This document shows, piece by piece, positions 1 to 9,230 of a stretch of 64,000 nucleotides of DNA (positions are counted from its first letter, which is position 1; every line of letters begins with the position of its first letter). This DNA is from DATAYA01 sp963754235 (GTDB lineage Bacteria > Pseudomonadota > Alphaproteobacteria > Acetobacterales > Acetobacteraceae), in contig CAVWFK010000046.1 in assembly GCA_963754235.1 (NCBI GenBank), positions 62,001 to 126,000 of the forward strand, written 5' to 3'. Below the pieces are notes generated by a model. The model was given only the letters and a program-made list of their open reading frames with translations, was not told the origin of the DNA and ran no database searches. The translations under genes and the position numbers were made by a program.

Positions 1-352
1 GATCGATGCCGTCGATGTCGGCAAAGCGCTTGAACAGCGCGACCTTCCCCTCCATCACCGGCTTCGATGCGAGCGCGCCGAGATTGCCGAGGCCCAGCAC
101 CGCGGTGCCGTTGGACACCACCGCGACCATGTTGCCCTTGGTGGTGTAGTCATAGGCCAGCGTTGGGTCGCGAGCGATGTGCAGGCAGGGTTCGGCGACC
201 CCGGGCGAATAGGCGAGGCTGAGATCGCGCGCCGTGGTCAGCGGCTTGGTGATGCGCGTCTCGAGCTTGCCCGGCCGGCCGCTCGCGTGCAACGCCAGCG
301 CCTCCTCGCTGGAGACGCGCGCGGTCCGGGTTTCTTGGCTGCCGTCGGCCAT
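1..352 (-). CDS. maeB: NADP-dependent malic enzyme, N-terminal part (cut by window edge)
   Basis: The minus strand from an ATG at 352-350 reads through position 1 without a stop, giving about 117 residues. The segments DLSLAYSPGVAEPC and TTKGNMVAVVSNGTAVLG are characteristic of the N-terminus of bacterial malic enzymes, which decarboxylate malate to pyruvate with NAD(P). In alphaproteobacteria the protein is usually about 760 aa, with a phosphotransacetylase-like C-terminal domain that would lie outside this window. The gene is divergent from mutS, with about 220 bp between the start codons, so promoters for both probably lie at 353-574. Assignment to the long MaeB type rather than a short malic enzyme is inference. 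Confidence 0.9.
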   Translation of the reverse strand, partial: MADGSQETRTARVSSEEALALHASGRPGKLETRITKPLTTARDLSLAYSPGVAEPCLHIARDPTLAYDYTTKGNMVAVVSNGTAVLGLGNLGALASKPVMEGKVALFKRFADIDGID

Positions 353-574
353 CGGGCGTCACTCCCCTTCGCGTTGCTTGTGGCCATTAAGACAGCGGCG
401 CGCCGCCAGGGAAACCCGCAGCTTAGGGAACCCGCAGCTTCGCAGGCCGGCAGCACACCGCTAGGTTGGGCAGATGGATGCTCCGCAAGCCGATGCCGCG
501 CGGCCGGCCCCGAGCCACGCCCGCAGCCAGACCCCCGCTCGCCAAACAGCCGCCCAGGGACGGCAACGCCGGCG

Positions 575-3139
575 ATGGCGCAGTGGTTCGCGCTCAAGGC
601 CGCCCATCCGGACGCGCTGCTGTTCTTTCGCATGGGCGATTTCTACGAACTCTTCTTCGATGATGCAGAGGCCGCCGCGGCGGCGCTCGACATCGCGCTG
701 ACCGCGCGCGGCGAGCACGAGGGGGCGCCGATCCCGATGTGCGGCGTGCCGGTGCAGGCGGCCGAACTCTACCTCTCACGACTGATCCGCCGCGGCCACC
801 GGGTCGCGGTGGTCGAGCAGATGGAACCGCCGCGCAAGGGGGCGCGCGCCCCGATCCGCCGCGAGGTGGTGCGGCTGGTCACGCCGGGAACGCTCATCGA
901 GGACGCCCTGCTCGACCCGGCGCGGCCCAACTTACTTTTGGCGCTGGCCTGCGCGGTCGAGGCGGTGGGCGCGGCTTGGCTCGACATCACGACCGGCCTG
1001 TTCGAGACCGCGCCGGTCGCCACGGGCGGACTTGCAGCACTGCTCGGGCGGCTCGATCCGGCGGAGATCCTGGCGCCGGAGGGACTGGCGCTCGACGAAT
1101 GGGCCGGACGACGCGCGCCGGAGGCGGCGCCGAAGCCGCCGCTCGCCGCTCGCCGCGCGGTCGCCGAGGCGTTCGGCGCCGCCAGCCTCGATGCCTTCGG
1201 CGCCTTCACCGATGCCGAGGCGATGGCGGCGGCGCTGGCGCTCGACTACGTGCGCGCGACCCAGGCGGGCCGGCTGCCGCGCCTCTCCCGCCCCGCGCCG
1301 CAGGGCGAGGCGGGCACGATGGCGCTGGACGCGCCGACGCGGGCCAGCCTGGAGGTGACCCGGGCGCGGGATGGCGGCACCGCGCTCACGCTGCTCGCGG
1401 CGGTGCAGCGGACGCTGACCGCGTCCGGGGCGCGGCTGCTCGGGGCCTGGCTCTCCGCGCCGCTGACCGATCCGGCCGCGATTGCGGCACGGCAGGATGC
1501 CTGGGCGTGGCTGATCGCCACGCCAAACGTCGCCGCGCGGCTGCGTGCGGCGGTTCGGACCGCCCCCGACCTCGCCCGCGCGCTCGGCCGGCTCGCGCTC
1601 GGGCGCGGGACGCCCCGCGACCTCGCCGCAATGCGCGACGGCCTCACCGCTGCCGAGACCGCCGCCGCCGTGCTCGCCGGGAACCCGCCGCCGCTGCTTG
1701 CCGCCGCGCGCGCCGCCCTTGGTGCGGCACCCGGTTTGCGGGCGCGGCTTGCGGCTGCGCTGGCCGATCCGGCGCCGGCGCGGCTGGAGGACGGGCGCGC
1801 TATCGCCCCCGGCTTCGATCCCGAGCTGGATGCCGAGCGGCGCCTGCGCGACGACAGCCGCCAGGTGCTGGGGACGATGCAGCGCGATCTTGCGCAGCGC
1901 TATGGCGTCGCCAGCCTGCGCATCCGCCATCACGCCCAGCTCGGCTACGTGCTGGAGGCGCCCGCCGGCGCGGTGGAGGCGTTGCGCGCGCATCCCGAGC
2001 TGACCTTGCGGCAGGGCATGGCCAATGGCGCCCGCTTCACCCAGCCGGACCTGGCCGAGCTCAGCCGCCGCATCCTGGAGGCCGACGAGCGCGCGGCCGT
2101 CCGGGAGCGTGCCGTGTTTGCGCATCTGGTGGAGGCGGTGGTCGCGCAGGCGCCGGCGCTCTCGGACTGCGCCGCGGCGCTCGCGGCTCTGGACGTGGCG
2201 CAATCCTGCGCGACGCTGGCCGAAGGCGGCGCCTGGTGCCGGCCGCTGGTGGCCGATGATGGCCGGTTCCGGATCACGGCGGGGCGGCATCCGGTGGTGG
2301 AGGCAGCACTCGCCGGCGGGGCGGCTTTCGTGCCCAATGATTGCGACCTCTCGCCGGAGCGGCGTCTGCTGCTGCTGACCGGGCCGAACATGGCCGGCAA
2401 ATCAACCTTCCTGCGGCAGAACGCGCTGATCGCCATCCTCGCCCAGGCCGGGCTGCCGGTGCCGGCCCGCCGGGCCGAGATCGGTGTGGTCGATCGTCTG
2501 TTCTCGCGCGTCGGCGCCGCCGACGACCTGGCGCGCGGACGCAGCACCTTCATGGTGGAGATGGTCGAGACCGCCGCGATCCTGCACCAGGCCGGCCCGC
2601 GCAGCCTGGTGGTGGTGGACGAAATCGGCCGCGGCACCGGGACCCTGGATGGACTGGCGATCGCCTGGGCGGTGCTGGAGGCGCTGCACCGGGCGGGCTG
2701 CCGGACGATCTTTGCCACCCATTTTCACGAGCTGGCACGGCTCTCGGCGAGCCTGGCGCGGATGCGGCCGCACACGATGCGGGTGCGCGAGTGGAAGGGC
2801 AGCGTGGTGTTCCTCCACGAGGTTGCCGCGGGCGCCGCCGGGCGGAGCTGGGGGGTCCATGTCGCCGGCCTCGCCGGCGTGCCGGCGCCGGTGGTGCGCC
2901 GCGCCGCCGGGCTGCTGGCGGAGCTGGAGAAGAGCGGGCCGCTGACGGCCGCGGCCGACCTGCCGCTGTTTGCCGCGATCCCGGGGCCCGCGGAGCCGGA
3001 GCCTGAGGCAGCCGATCCATTGCAGGCGGCGGTGGTGGCGCTCGACCCCGATCGCCTCACGCCGCGGGAGGCGATCGAGGCGCTCTACCGGCTCAAATCA
3101 CTGTGTGCCGTGACAACCGCTCCGGAGCGGTTACCATAA
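575..3139 (+). CDS. mutS: DNA mismatch repair protein MutS
   Basis: Mismatch-recognition ATPase that binds base mismatches and small loops and recruits MutL. From ATG 575 the product is 854 aa. The mismatch-binding FYE motif (RMGDFYELFF) is near residues 18-27. The Walker A loop GPNMAGKST is near residue 603, and the DEIGRGT Walker B and TFATHFHEL-type signature follow. Start choice is uncertain. The frame is open back to 179, but that region overlaps maeB and has no in-frame ATG between 179 and 575. A different-frame ATG at 474 leads into residues MDAPQADAARPAP and would join mutS if one G were added to the GGG at 557-559, giving about 888 aa, which fits the family better. The conserved TPxM segment lies just upstream of 575 in the mutS frame, which also suggests that the N-terminus is incomplete. 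Confidence 0.95.
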   Translation: MAQWFALKAAHPDALLFFRMGDFYELFFDDAEAAAAALDIALTARGEHEGAPIPMCGVPVQAAELYLSRLIRRGHRVAVVEQMEPPRKGARAPIRREVVRLVTPGTLIEDALLDPARPNLLLALACAVEAVGAAWLDITTGLFETAPVATGGLAALLGRLDPAEILAPEGLALDEWAGRRAPEAAPKPPLAARRAVAEAFGAASLDAFGAFTDAEAMAAALALDYVRATQAGRLPRLSRPAPQGEAGTMALDAPTRASLEVTRARDGGTALTLLAAVQRTLTASGARLLGAWLSAPLTDPAAIAARQDAWAWLIATPNVAARLRAAVRTAPDLARALGRLALGRGTPRDLAAMRDGLTAAETAAAVLAGNPPPLLAAARAALGAAPGLRARLAAALADPAPARLEDGRAIAPGFDPELDAERRLRDDSRQVLGTMQRDLAQRYGVASLRIRHHAQLGYVLEAPAGAVEALRAHPELTLRQGMANGARFTQPDLAELSRRILEADERAAVRERAVFAHLVEAVVAQAPALSDCAAALAALDVAQSCATLAEGGAWCRPLVADDGRFRITAGRHPVVEAALAGGAAFVPNDCDLSPERRLLLLTGPNMAGKSTFLRQNALIAILAQAGLPVPARRAEIGVVDRLFSRVGAADDLARGRSTFMVEMVETAAILHQAGPRSLVVVDEIGRGTGTLDGLAIAWAVLEALHRAGCRTIFATHFHELARLSASLARMRPHTMRVREWKGSVVFLHEVAAGAAGRSWGVHVAGLAGVPAPVVRRAAGLLAELEKSGPLTAAADLPLFAAIPGPAEPEPEAADPLQAAVVALDPDRLTPREAIEALYRLKSLCAVTTAPERLP

Positions 3140-3145
3140 CGCTGA

Positions 3146-5953
3146 ATGTTGAGTCCGATCCCCCTGCCCGAGGCACCGGAAGCCGCCGCCTGCCTGCTGG
3201 CCGACGCGCTGCGTGATCTCGCCGCCACGCACGGCACGGTGCCGCGCGACCTCGCCCTTGGTGTCTTCCGCCGCCACCTTGCGCGCATCCAGAGCCACGT
3301 TCAGGCCAGCTTCGAGGCGCACGAGCTGACCGGGCTGCAAGCGGCGCGGCTGCTCGGCGCACTGATCGACGGCCTGTTGCGGGCGCTGCATGAATACACG
3401 GTCGAGACGATCATCCCTGGCACCCCCGAACCCTTCGCGATGGTCGGCACCGGCGGCTACGGCCGCGGCGTGCTGGCGCCGTTCAGCGACATCGACCTGC
3501 TGTTCCTCACCGCCGCCGAGCCCGGCCCGCGCGTGCTGCAAGCGGTCGAGTTCATGCTTTATCTGCTGTGGGACCTCGGCCTGAAGGTCGGTCACGCGAC
3601 CCGCTCGATCGCCGAATGCGCGGCCGAGGCGTCAGCCGACACCACCGTTCGCACCTCGCTGATCGACGCGAGGCTGATCGCCGGCAGTGCCGCGCTCTAT
3701 GCCGAGTTCCAGGCCCGCTATGGTGCCGCGTGCGAGGCGGCGGGCTTTGCCGGCTTCATCGCCGCCAAGCAGGCCGAGCGCGACGCCCGCCATCGCCGCT
3801 TCGGCGACAGCCCGTTCCTGGTCGAGCCGAACGTGAAGGAGGGGCGTGGCGGCCTGCGCGATCTGCAGACGCTTTATTGGCTGAGCCGCTACGTGTTCGG
3901 AACGCTGGTGATGGGCGACCTGGTCGGGCAGGACAGCCCCGGCGGCGGCCTGCTGACCGCGCACGAGGCGCGGCTGGCGCGGCGCTGCTGGTCGTTCCTG
4001 TGGACGGTGCGCTTCCACCTCCACTACGTCGCCGGCCGCGCCGAGGAGCGGCTGACCTTCGACCTGCAACCCGTGGTCGGCGCGCGCATGGGCTACACCC
4101 GCCACGGTCGGCAGGACGGGGTGGAGCGGTTCATGCGCCACTATTTCCTGACCGCCCGCGAGATCACGCGGGTGACGCGCGTACTGGAGCCGGCGATCGT
4201 GCGCGCGGCCCTGGGCCCGCCTGCTCTCGCGGCCGAAACCGATCCCGCGCTGCTGCGCGCCGGCTTCGTGCTCGCCGACGGCAAGCTCCTGGGCTCGCCC
4301 GGGCGCGACTTCCGCGACGAGCCGTTGCAGATGCTGCGCTTGTTGCAAGTGGCGCGCGATCGCGACCTCGCTTTGCATCCACTGGCGCTGCGGGCGCTGA
4401 TCCGCAACGTGCGCGGCGCGATGTCCTTGCGCGGCGATCCGCAGGCCGCCGCCCTGTTCCTCGACCTGCTGTGCGGACGGGATGCCGAGCACCTGCGCTC
4501 CGACGGCGCGAAATGGTTGTCGATCCTCAACGAGACCGGCTTCCTCGGCCGCTTCATCCCCGACTGGGCACGCATCGTCGGGCAGATGCAGTTCGACACC
4601 TATCACGTGTTCACCGTCGATGAGCACACGATCGAGGCGGTGCGCGTGCTCAACGCGCTGGAGCGGGGCGAGCTGGCTGACGTGGCGCCGGTCTCGTCCG
4701 GCCTGGTTGAGGATTTGCAGTCCCGGCGGGCGCTCTATGTCGCCATGTTGCTGCACGACATCGCCAAGGGCCGCGGCGGGGACCATTCCGAGATCGGCGC
4801 CGAGCTGGCGCTCGATGTCGGGCCAGTGCTCGGGCTGTCGGCGGAGGAGACCGAGACCGTCTCATGGCTGGTGCTGCACCATCTGCTGCTCAGCCAGACC
4901 GCGTTCCATCGCGATATCGACGATCCCAAGACGATCCTCGACATCGCCGACACGATCCAGTCGCCCGAGCGGCTCAAGCTGCTGCTGATCCTGACCGTCG
5001 CCGACATGCGCGCCGTCTCGCCAAAAGTCTGGAACGGCTGGAAGGCGACCTTGCTGCGCGAGCTCTACGCGCGGGTCGCCGAGGTGCTGGCGGGAGGGCT
5101 CGCCACCACCGAGCGCGACACGCGTCTGGCGCGCGCCAAGGAAGCCGTTATCGAGCTGCTGCCCGACTGGGACCAGACGGCGCGCGAACAGTTCTTCGCG
5201 CTCGGTTATCCCTCATACTGGCTCGCCTTCGATCCCGAGACGCACGCCCGCCACGCCCGCCTGGTGCGCGATGCGGAGGCTCGGGACGCGCCGCTGACCG
5301 TCGATACCGAGGTGCTGCCGGCGCGCGCGGTGACGGAGGTGACGGTCTATACCGCCGATCATGCCGGGCTGTTCAGCCGTATCGCAGGCGCGCTCGCGGT
5401 TGCCGGCGCCTCGATCGTCGATGCGCGCATCCACACCATGACCAACGGCATGGCGCTCGACACGTTCTGGATCCAGGACGCCGCGGGCGGCGCGTTCGAT
5501 GCGCCGCACCGGCTGGCACGGCTCTATGTGCTGGTCGAGCAGGCGCTGACCGGACGGCTGCGGCTGGCAGCCGAGATCCGCCGCGTCTCCAAGGCCCTGC
5601 TCGGCAGCCGGATGCGCGCGATCCACGTGCCGCCGCGCGTCGTGCTGGACAACCGCGCGTCCAACACCCACACCGTGGTCGAGGTCAACGGGCGCGATCG
5701 GCCTGGGCTGCTGCATGACGTCACCGCCGCGATCTCCGAGCAGGGGTTGCAGATCGCCTCGGCGCACGTGACCACCTATGGCGTGCGGGCGGTCGACGTG
5801 TTCTACGTCAAGGACGTGTTCGGATTGAAGGTGGAGAACGAGCGCAAGCTCGCTCAGCTTCGGGAGGCGCTGCTGGCCGCCCTCTCGGTGTCCGATGAAG
5901 CGCCGCCGCAACCGCTGCCGGCGCCGCGCCGCCGCCGGGCCAGCGCCGCCTGA
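3146..5953 (+). CDS. glnD: Bifunctional PII uridylyltransferase / uridylyl-removing enzyme GlnD
   Basis: Senses glutamine and adds or removes UMP on PII proteins, controlling nitrogen metabolism. The 935-aa product has the expected domain order. A nucleotidyltransferase motif (GTGGYGRGVLAPFSDID) is near residues 101-117. A GlnD-type linker follows, then an HD phosphohydrolase domain (LHDIAKGRGGDHSE) near 534. Two C-terminal ACT domains begin near 734 (TADHAGLFSRIAGAL) and 847 (NGRDRPGLLHDVTAA). The ATG lies 6 bases after the mutS stop, so the two genes are probably co-transcribed. The length is typical for alphaproteobacterial GlnD (about 900-950 aa). No lesions are visible. Confidence 0.97.
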   Translation: MLSPIPLPEAPEAAACLLADALRDLAATHGTVPRDLALGVFRRHLARIQSHVQASFEAHELTGLQAARLLGALIDGLLRALHEYTVETIIPGTPEPFAMVGTGGYGRGVLAPFSDIDLLFLTAAEPGPRVLQAVEFMLYLLWDLGLKVGHATRSIAECAAEASADTTVRTSLIDARLIAGSAALYAEFQARYGAACEAAGFAGFIAAKQAERDARHRRFGDSPFLVEPNVKEGRGGLRDLQTLYWLSRYVFGTLVMGDLVGQDSPGGGLLTAHEARLARRCWSFLWTVRFHLHYVAGRAEERLTFDLQPVVGARMGYTRHGRQDGVERFMRHYFLTAREITRVTRVLEPAIVRAALGPPALAAETDPALLRAGFVLADGKLLGSPGRDFRDEPLQMLRLLQVARDRDLALHPLALRALIRNVRGAMSLRGDPQAAALFLDLLCGRDAEHLRSDGAKWLSILNETGFLGRFIPDWARIVGQMQFDTYHVFTVDEHTIEAVRVLNALERGELADVAPVSSGLVEDLQSRRALYVAMLLHDIAKGRGGDHSEIGAELALDVGPVLGLSAEETETVSWLVLHHLLLSQTAFHRDIDDPKTILDIADTIQSPERLKLLLILTVADMRAVSPKVWNGWKATLLRELYARVAEVLAGGLATTERDTRLARAKEAVIELLPDWDQTAREQFFALGYPSYWLAFDPETHARHARLVRDAEARDAPLTVDTEVLPARAVTEVTVYTADHAGLFSRIAGALAVAGASIVDARIHTMTNGMALDTFWIQDAAGGAFDAPHRLARLYVLVEQALTGRLRLAAEIRRVSKALLGSRMRAIHVPPRVVLDNRASNTHTVVEVNGRDRPGLLHDVTAAISEQGLQIASAHVTTYGVRAVDVFYVKDVFGLKVENERKLAQLREALLAALSVSDEAPPQPLPAPRRRRASAA

Positions 5954-6043
5954 AATTCGGCGGCGGTCGAAGGCGACTCGCCATTCGGGTGCGCGCGGCG
6001 CTAGGCTTGGTCATCGGACACCGACGGTGGGAGGAAGCATCGG

Positions 6044-7387
6044 ATGGAAACTGCGCAGCCATGCCGCAGGCCGATCGGGCGGCGAACGGCGTTACAGCTC
6101 GCCGGCGCCGCAGCGTGCGCGGGTCTTGACGCCCGTACGGGCTGGGCCGCGACGGAGGCGATCACGCTCGCCATCTGGACCGGCTATCCCGAGTTGGTGC
6201 CGGTCTACAAGACGGTTTCGGATGCCTACACGAAGGCCCATCCGAATGTGAAGTTCACGATCTTCTCCACCACTCTGCGCGAGACTGAGCAGAAGCTGAC
6301 GGCCGCGATGCCGACCGGCACCGGCCCGGACATATTCGATGTCGGCACCAACATCACGGTCAATTTCGCCGCGGCCGGCCTGATAAATCCGAACCCGCCG
6401 GACATCGACCAGTCCTTGAAGGCGGATTACCGGCCGGAATCGCTACAGGCGTTCACGATGCAGGGCGGCAAGACCTACGGACTGCCGTTCTTGTTCAGCA
6501 CGCCGGCGATGTTCTGGAACAAGGCGATGTTCAAGGCGGCGGGTATCGCCGGGCCGCCGCAGACCTTCCCCGAGCTGATGGACGATGCCCGCAAGCTGGT
6601 GAAATTCGACGCCAGCGGCAAGATGATCCGCAGCGGCATCAGCCTGCGGCTCTCGGGTCAGGGCAGCGGCATCGCGGAGAAGTTCCGCTTCGTGCTCGAA
6701 CCAGCTGGCGGGTCGCTGATCGTCAAGACGGCGGCAGGGAAATACCACCAGAACTACGACAACCAGGCGGGACGCGAAGCGCTGCAATTCTACATCGACG
6801 CGGTGCAGAAATACCATGTGGACGATCCGAAAGTGCAGCACGACGCGGACGCCTTCGTTGCCGGCAACACCGCGATGCTGTTCCGCGAGGCGTGGGTGAT
6901 CGGGCAGATCGACAAGGACAACCCGAAGCTCGACTATAGCGTGACCACCATCCCGCGCTGGGCGCCCGGGATGCCGAAGAAAACCCTGTTGCAGCAGGAC
7001 GGCATCAACGTCAGCGGCAAGAGCCGTCATCAGAAGGAAGCCTGGGATTTCGTAAAGTTCCTGACCAATCCGGAGAACTCGGTGAAGCTGACAGAGATCA
7101 GCGGCTGGGTTGCGGCACGTCAGAAGGGAATAGACTGGTCGCCGTTGCTCCAGAAGATACCGCAGTACGAGGTTTTCCTGACGCCGCCCAAGGATCTCCA
7201 GTTCTATCTCGAGCCGGTGCTGCCGCCCTGGGACGAGATCGAGACGCGATTGGCCGAGCAGCTATCGCCCGCTTACGTGGATCCCGCGCTGAAGGACAAC
7301 CCGAATAAGGTAGCCGCGGCAATCCGCCGCTTCGCCCGACAGACCGACCAACTGCTGAAGGAGTCGGATCTGTACAGCGCGACGTAG
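6044..7387 (+). CDS. ABC transporter extracellular substrate-binding protein, carbohydrate type (family 1)
   Basis: A 447-aa periplasmic solute-binding protein. The N-terminus GRRTALQLAGAAACAG carries a twin-arginine pair followed by a hydrophobic stretch, so export by the Tat route is likely. The mature part begins near ATEAITLAIWTGYPE and shows family-1 binding-protein features: TGTGPDIFDVG, YGLPFLFSTPAMFWNKAMFKAAG and KEAWDFVKFLTNPENS. A Shine-Dalgarno GGAGG precedes the ATG (about 9 bases). Two MalF/MalG-type permeases follow at once, so this is the binding component of a sugar, polyol or glycerol-phosphate-type importer. The substrate cannot be read from the sequence. Confidence 0.9.
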   Translation: METAQPCRRPIGRRTALQLAGAAACAGLDARTGWAATEAITLAIWTGYPELVPVYKTVSDAYTKAHPNVKFTIFSTTLRETEQKLTAAMPTGTGPDIFDVGTNITVNFAAAGLINPNPPDIDQSLKADYRPESLQAFTMQGGKTYGLPFLFSTPAMFWNKAMFKAAGIAGPPQTFPELMDDARKLVKFDASGKMIRSGISLRLSGQGSGIAEKFRFVLEPAGGSLIVKTAAGKYHQNYDNQAGREALQFYIDAVQKYHVDDPKVQHDADAFVAGNTAMLFREAWVIGQIDKDNPKLDYSVTTIPRWAPGMPKKTLLQQDGINVSGKSRHQKEAWDFVKFLTNPENSVKLTEISGWVAARQKGIDWSPLLQKIPQYEVFLTPPKDLQFYLEPVLPPWDEIETRLAEQLSPAYVDPALKDNPNKVAAAIRRFARQTDQLLKESDLYSAT

Positions 7388-7391
7388 CGCA

Positions 7392-8363
7392 ATGGACGCA
7401 CCCGAAATCTCCCGCTGGCAGGGAGCACCCGCCGGGGGGCGAGTATTCGGGGCACGCGCCCGGGTGCGGCGCTGGCGCCGGCGCACCCGGCTGACGCTGT
7501 TCTGCTATGCGGCCCTGCTGCCGGTGCTGGTGTTGTTCGCTTATGTCCGCGTGATCCCGATCGGCTTCAGCGTGCTGCTCAGCTTCCGCAAGTGGGACCT
7601 GATCAGCCCGTTCAAGCCGTTCATTGGCCTCGCCAACTACGTCAACCTGCTGCAGGACGACAATTTCATCCTCGCCCTCGAGAACACGGCGATCTACGCG
7701 GTCTCGACGGTAGTGATCAGCACGATTTTGGCGCTGCCGCTGGCGCTGTTCCTCAGTCGGAGGAGCCGGCTCTCGCCACTGTACCAGACGATCTACTTCC
7801 TGCCCTTCATCACGCCACTGGTGCCGATGTCCATCGCCTGGAAGTGGATCTACGACTACAATTACGGCGCGTTCAATTACGTGCTTTCGCTGGCCGGCAT
7901 TCACGCCGTGCCCTGGCTCACCGATCCCAACGTGGCCTTGTGGGCTCTGATCATCATGAGCGTCTGGCGCGTGCTCGGCTACAACATGATCCTGTTCCTG
8001 GTCGGCATTCGCAACATCCCGGCCCCTTATCTCGAAGCGGCGAGCCTGGACGGCGCCACCGCCTGGCAGCGCTTCCGGCACGTCATGCTGCCGCTGCTGC
8101 GGCCGATCCTGCTCTATGTGCTGGTGACCTCGACGATCACCTCGTTTCAGGTGTTCACTCAGGTTTACGTGATGACACTGGGATCGCAGACCGCTCCGGG
8201 CAACGCATTGCGCGTGCTGGTGTACGACATTTTCGAGAACGGGTTCACCTACCATCACATGGGCTATGCCTCGTCCGAGGCGGTGGTGCTGACCTTGCTG
8301 GTGCTGGGTATCACCGTGGTCCAGTTCACCGTCGCCCGCAATGATCCGGCGAAGGAGACCTGA
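7392..8363 (+). CDS. ABC transporter permease, MalF/UgpA type
   Basis: A 323-aa inner-membrane permease. It has about six hydrophobic segments after a basic cytoplasmic N-terminus and the EAA loop EAASLDGATAWQRFRHVMLP (near residues 216-235), which docks to the ATPase subunit. It starts 4 bases after the binding-protein stop and is followed by the second permease. It forms the first half of the heterodimeric channel. No ATPase gene follows, so the importer must borrow a MsmK/UgpC-type ATPase encoded elsewhere (inference). Confidence 0.92.
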   Translation: MDAPEISRWQGAPAGGRVFGARARVRRWRRRTRLTLFCYAALLPVLVLFAYVRVIPIGFSVLLSFRKWDLISPFKPFIGLANYVNLLQDDNFILALENTAIYAVSTVVISTILALPLALFLSRRSRLSPLYQTIYFLPFITPLVPMSIAWKWIYDYNYGAFNYVLSLAGIHAVPWLTDPNVALWALIIMSVWRVLGYNMILFLVGIRNIPAPYLEAASLDGATAWQRFRHVMLPLLRPILLYVLVTSTITSFQVFTQVYVMTLGSQTAPGNALRVLVYDIFENGFTYHHMGYASSEAVVLTLLVLGITVVQFTVARNDPAKET

Positions 8364-8364
8364 G

Positions 8365-9210
8365 ATGGCGCACCGCAGGACGCCACTCGTGGCACGGCTC
8401 GGCAATTTGCTCGCTCATGCGGTGGTGGCGCTGGGTGCGGTGATCATGGTGCTGCCGATGATCTGGATGGTGGTCACTTCGTTCAAGCCGGAGCCGGAAA
8501 TCGCGCTTTGGCCGCCGCACTTCCTGCCGAAAGTCCCCACTCTTGCGAATTATACCGGGGTTTGGCAGGCCGCACCGTTCGGCCGCTTCTTTCTCAACAG
8601 CCTGGGGATCGCCCTGGTGGCGACCGTCGCGGTGGCGGCGACGTCGATGGTGGCGGGCGCCGTCTTCGCTAAATACCGCTTCCCCGGCCGGACACTGCTG
8701 TTCGGACTGATCATCGCGACCGCGATCGTGCCGTTCGAGGCCTACATGATCCCGCTCTACTTGCAGCTCATTCAGATCGGCTGGATCAACACCTATCAGG
8801 GCATCGTGCTGCCCTATCTCTTCATGGCGTTCGGCATCTTCCTGATGCGCCAGCACGTCGCCTCGACGGTGCCGACCGAGCTGCTGGAGGCGGCGCGAGT
8901 GGATGGCGGGTCGGAATGGTGGATTTTGCGGAGGGTGATCACGCCGCTCGCGGGCAATGCGCTGGCCGCGGTCGGCATCTTCGCCTTCATCCAAGGCTGG
9001 ACGATCTTCGTCTGGCCCCTGCTGGTCGCCAACAGCCAGAGCCTGTTCAACATGGAGTTAGGGCTGACCGTGTTCCAGTTTCGCTTCACCGCCGAGTACG
9101 GCAAGCTGATGGCCGGCTCGGTCATCTCCGCCATCCCCATGCTGGTTATTTTCCTCGTGAAGCGGCGCAGGATCATCGAGAACATCGCGATAACCGGGCT
9201 GAAGGGGTAG
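8365..9210 (+). CDS. ABC transporter permease, MalG/UgpE type
   Basis: A 281-aa inner-membrane permease, partner of the upstream permease. The EAA loop EAARVDGGSEWWILRRVITP lies near residues 173-192, and about six membrane segments are visible. The frame is open from an ATG at 8341, but ATG 8365 is preferred. It follows an AAGGAG Shine-Dalgarno at 8350-8355 and lies one base after the preceding stop codon, giving a normal family N-terminus (MAHRRTPLVARLGNLLAHA). It is the last gene of the importer operon, and its stop codon sits inside a long hairpin shared with the convergent acylase gene. Confidence 0.93.
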   Translation: MAHRRTPLVARLGNLLAHAVVALGAVIMVLPMIWMVVTSFKPEPEIALWPPHFLPKVPTLANYTGVWQAAPFGRFFLNSLGIALVATVAVAATSMVAGAVFAKYRFPGRTLLFGLIIATAIVPFEAYMIPLYLQLIQIGWINTYQGIVLPYLFMAFGIFLMRQHVASTVPTELLEAARVDGGSEWWILRRVITPLAGNALAAVGIFAFIQGWTIFVWPLLVANSQSLFNMELGLTVFQFRFTAEYGKLMAGSVISAIPMLVIFLVKRRRIIENIAITGLKG

Positions 9211-9230
9211 CCGTCACCCTCAGCCCGGTT
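9192..9230. terminator. Bidirectional terminator hairpin between convergent genes
   Basis: AACCGGGCTGA and TCAGCCCGGTT are exact complements. GGG and CCC extend the stem after a one-base bulge, leaving a loop of about 9 bases. The structure contains the stop codon of the plus-strand permease and the last codons and stop of the minus-strand acylase, so one hairpin could end both transcripts. No U-tract is evident. Confidence 0.6.

Noticed and set aside
739..2259. 506-aa frame inside mutS
   Set aside because: Gly/Arg/Ala-rich shadow in a different frame of a clear mutS.
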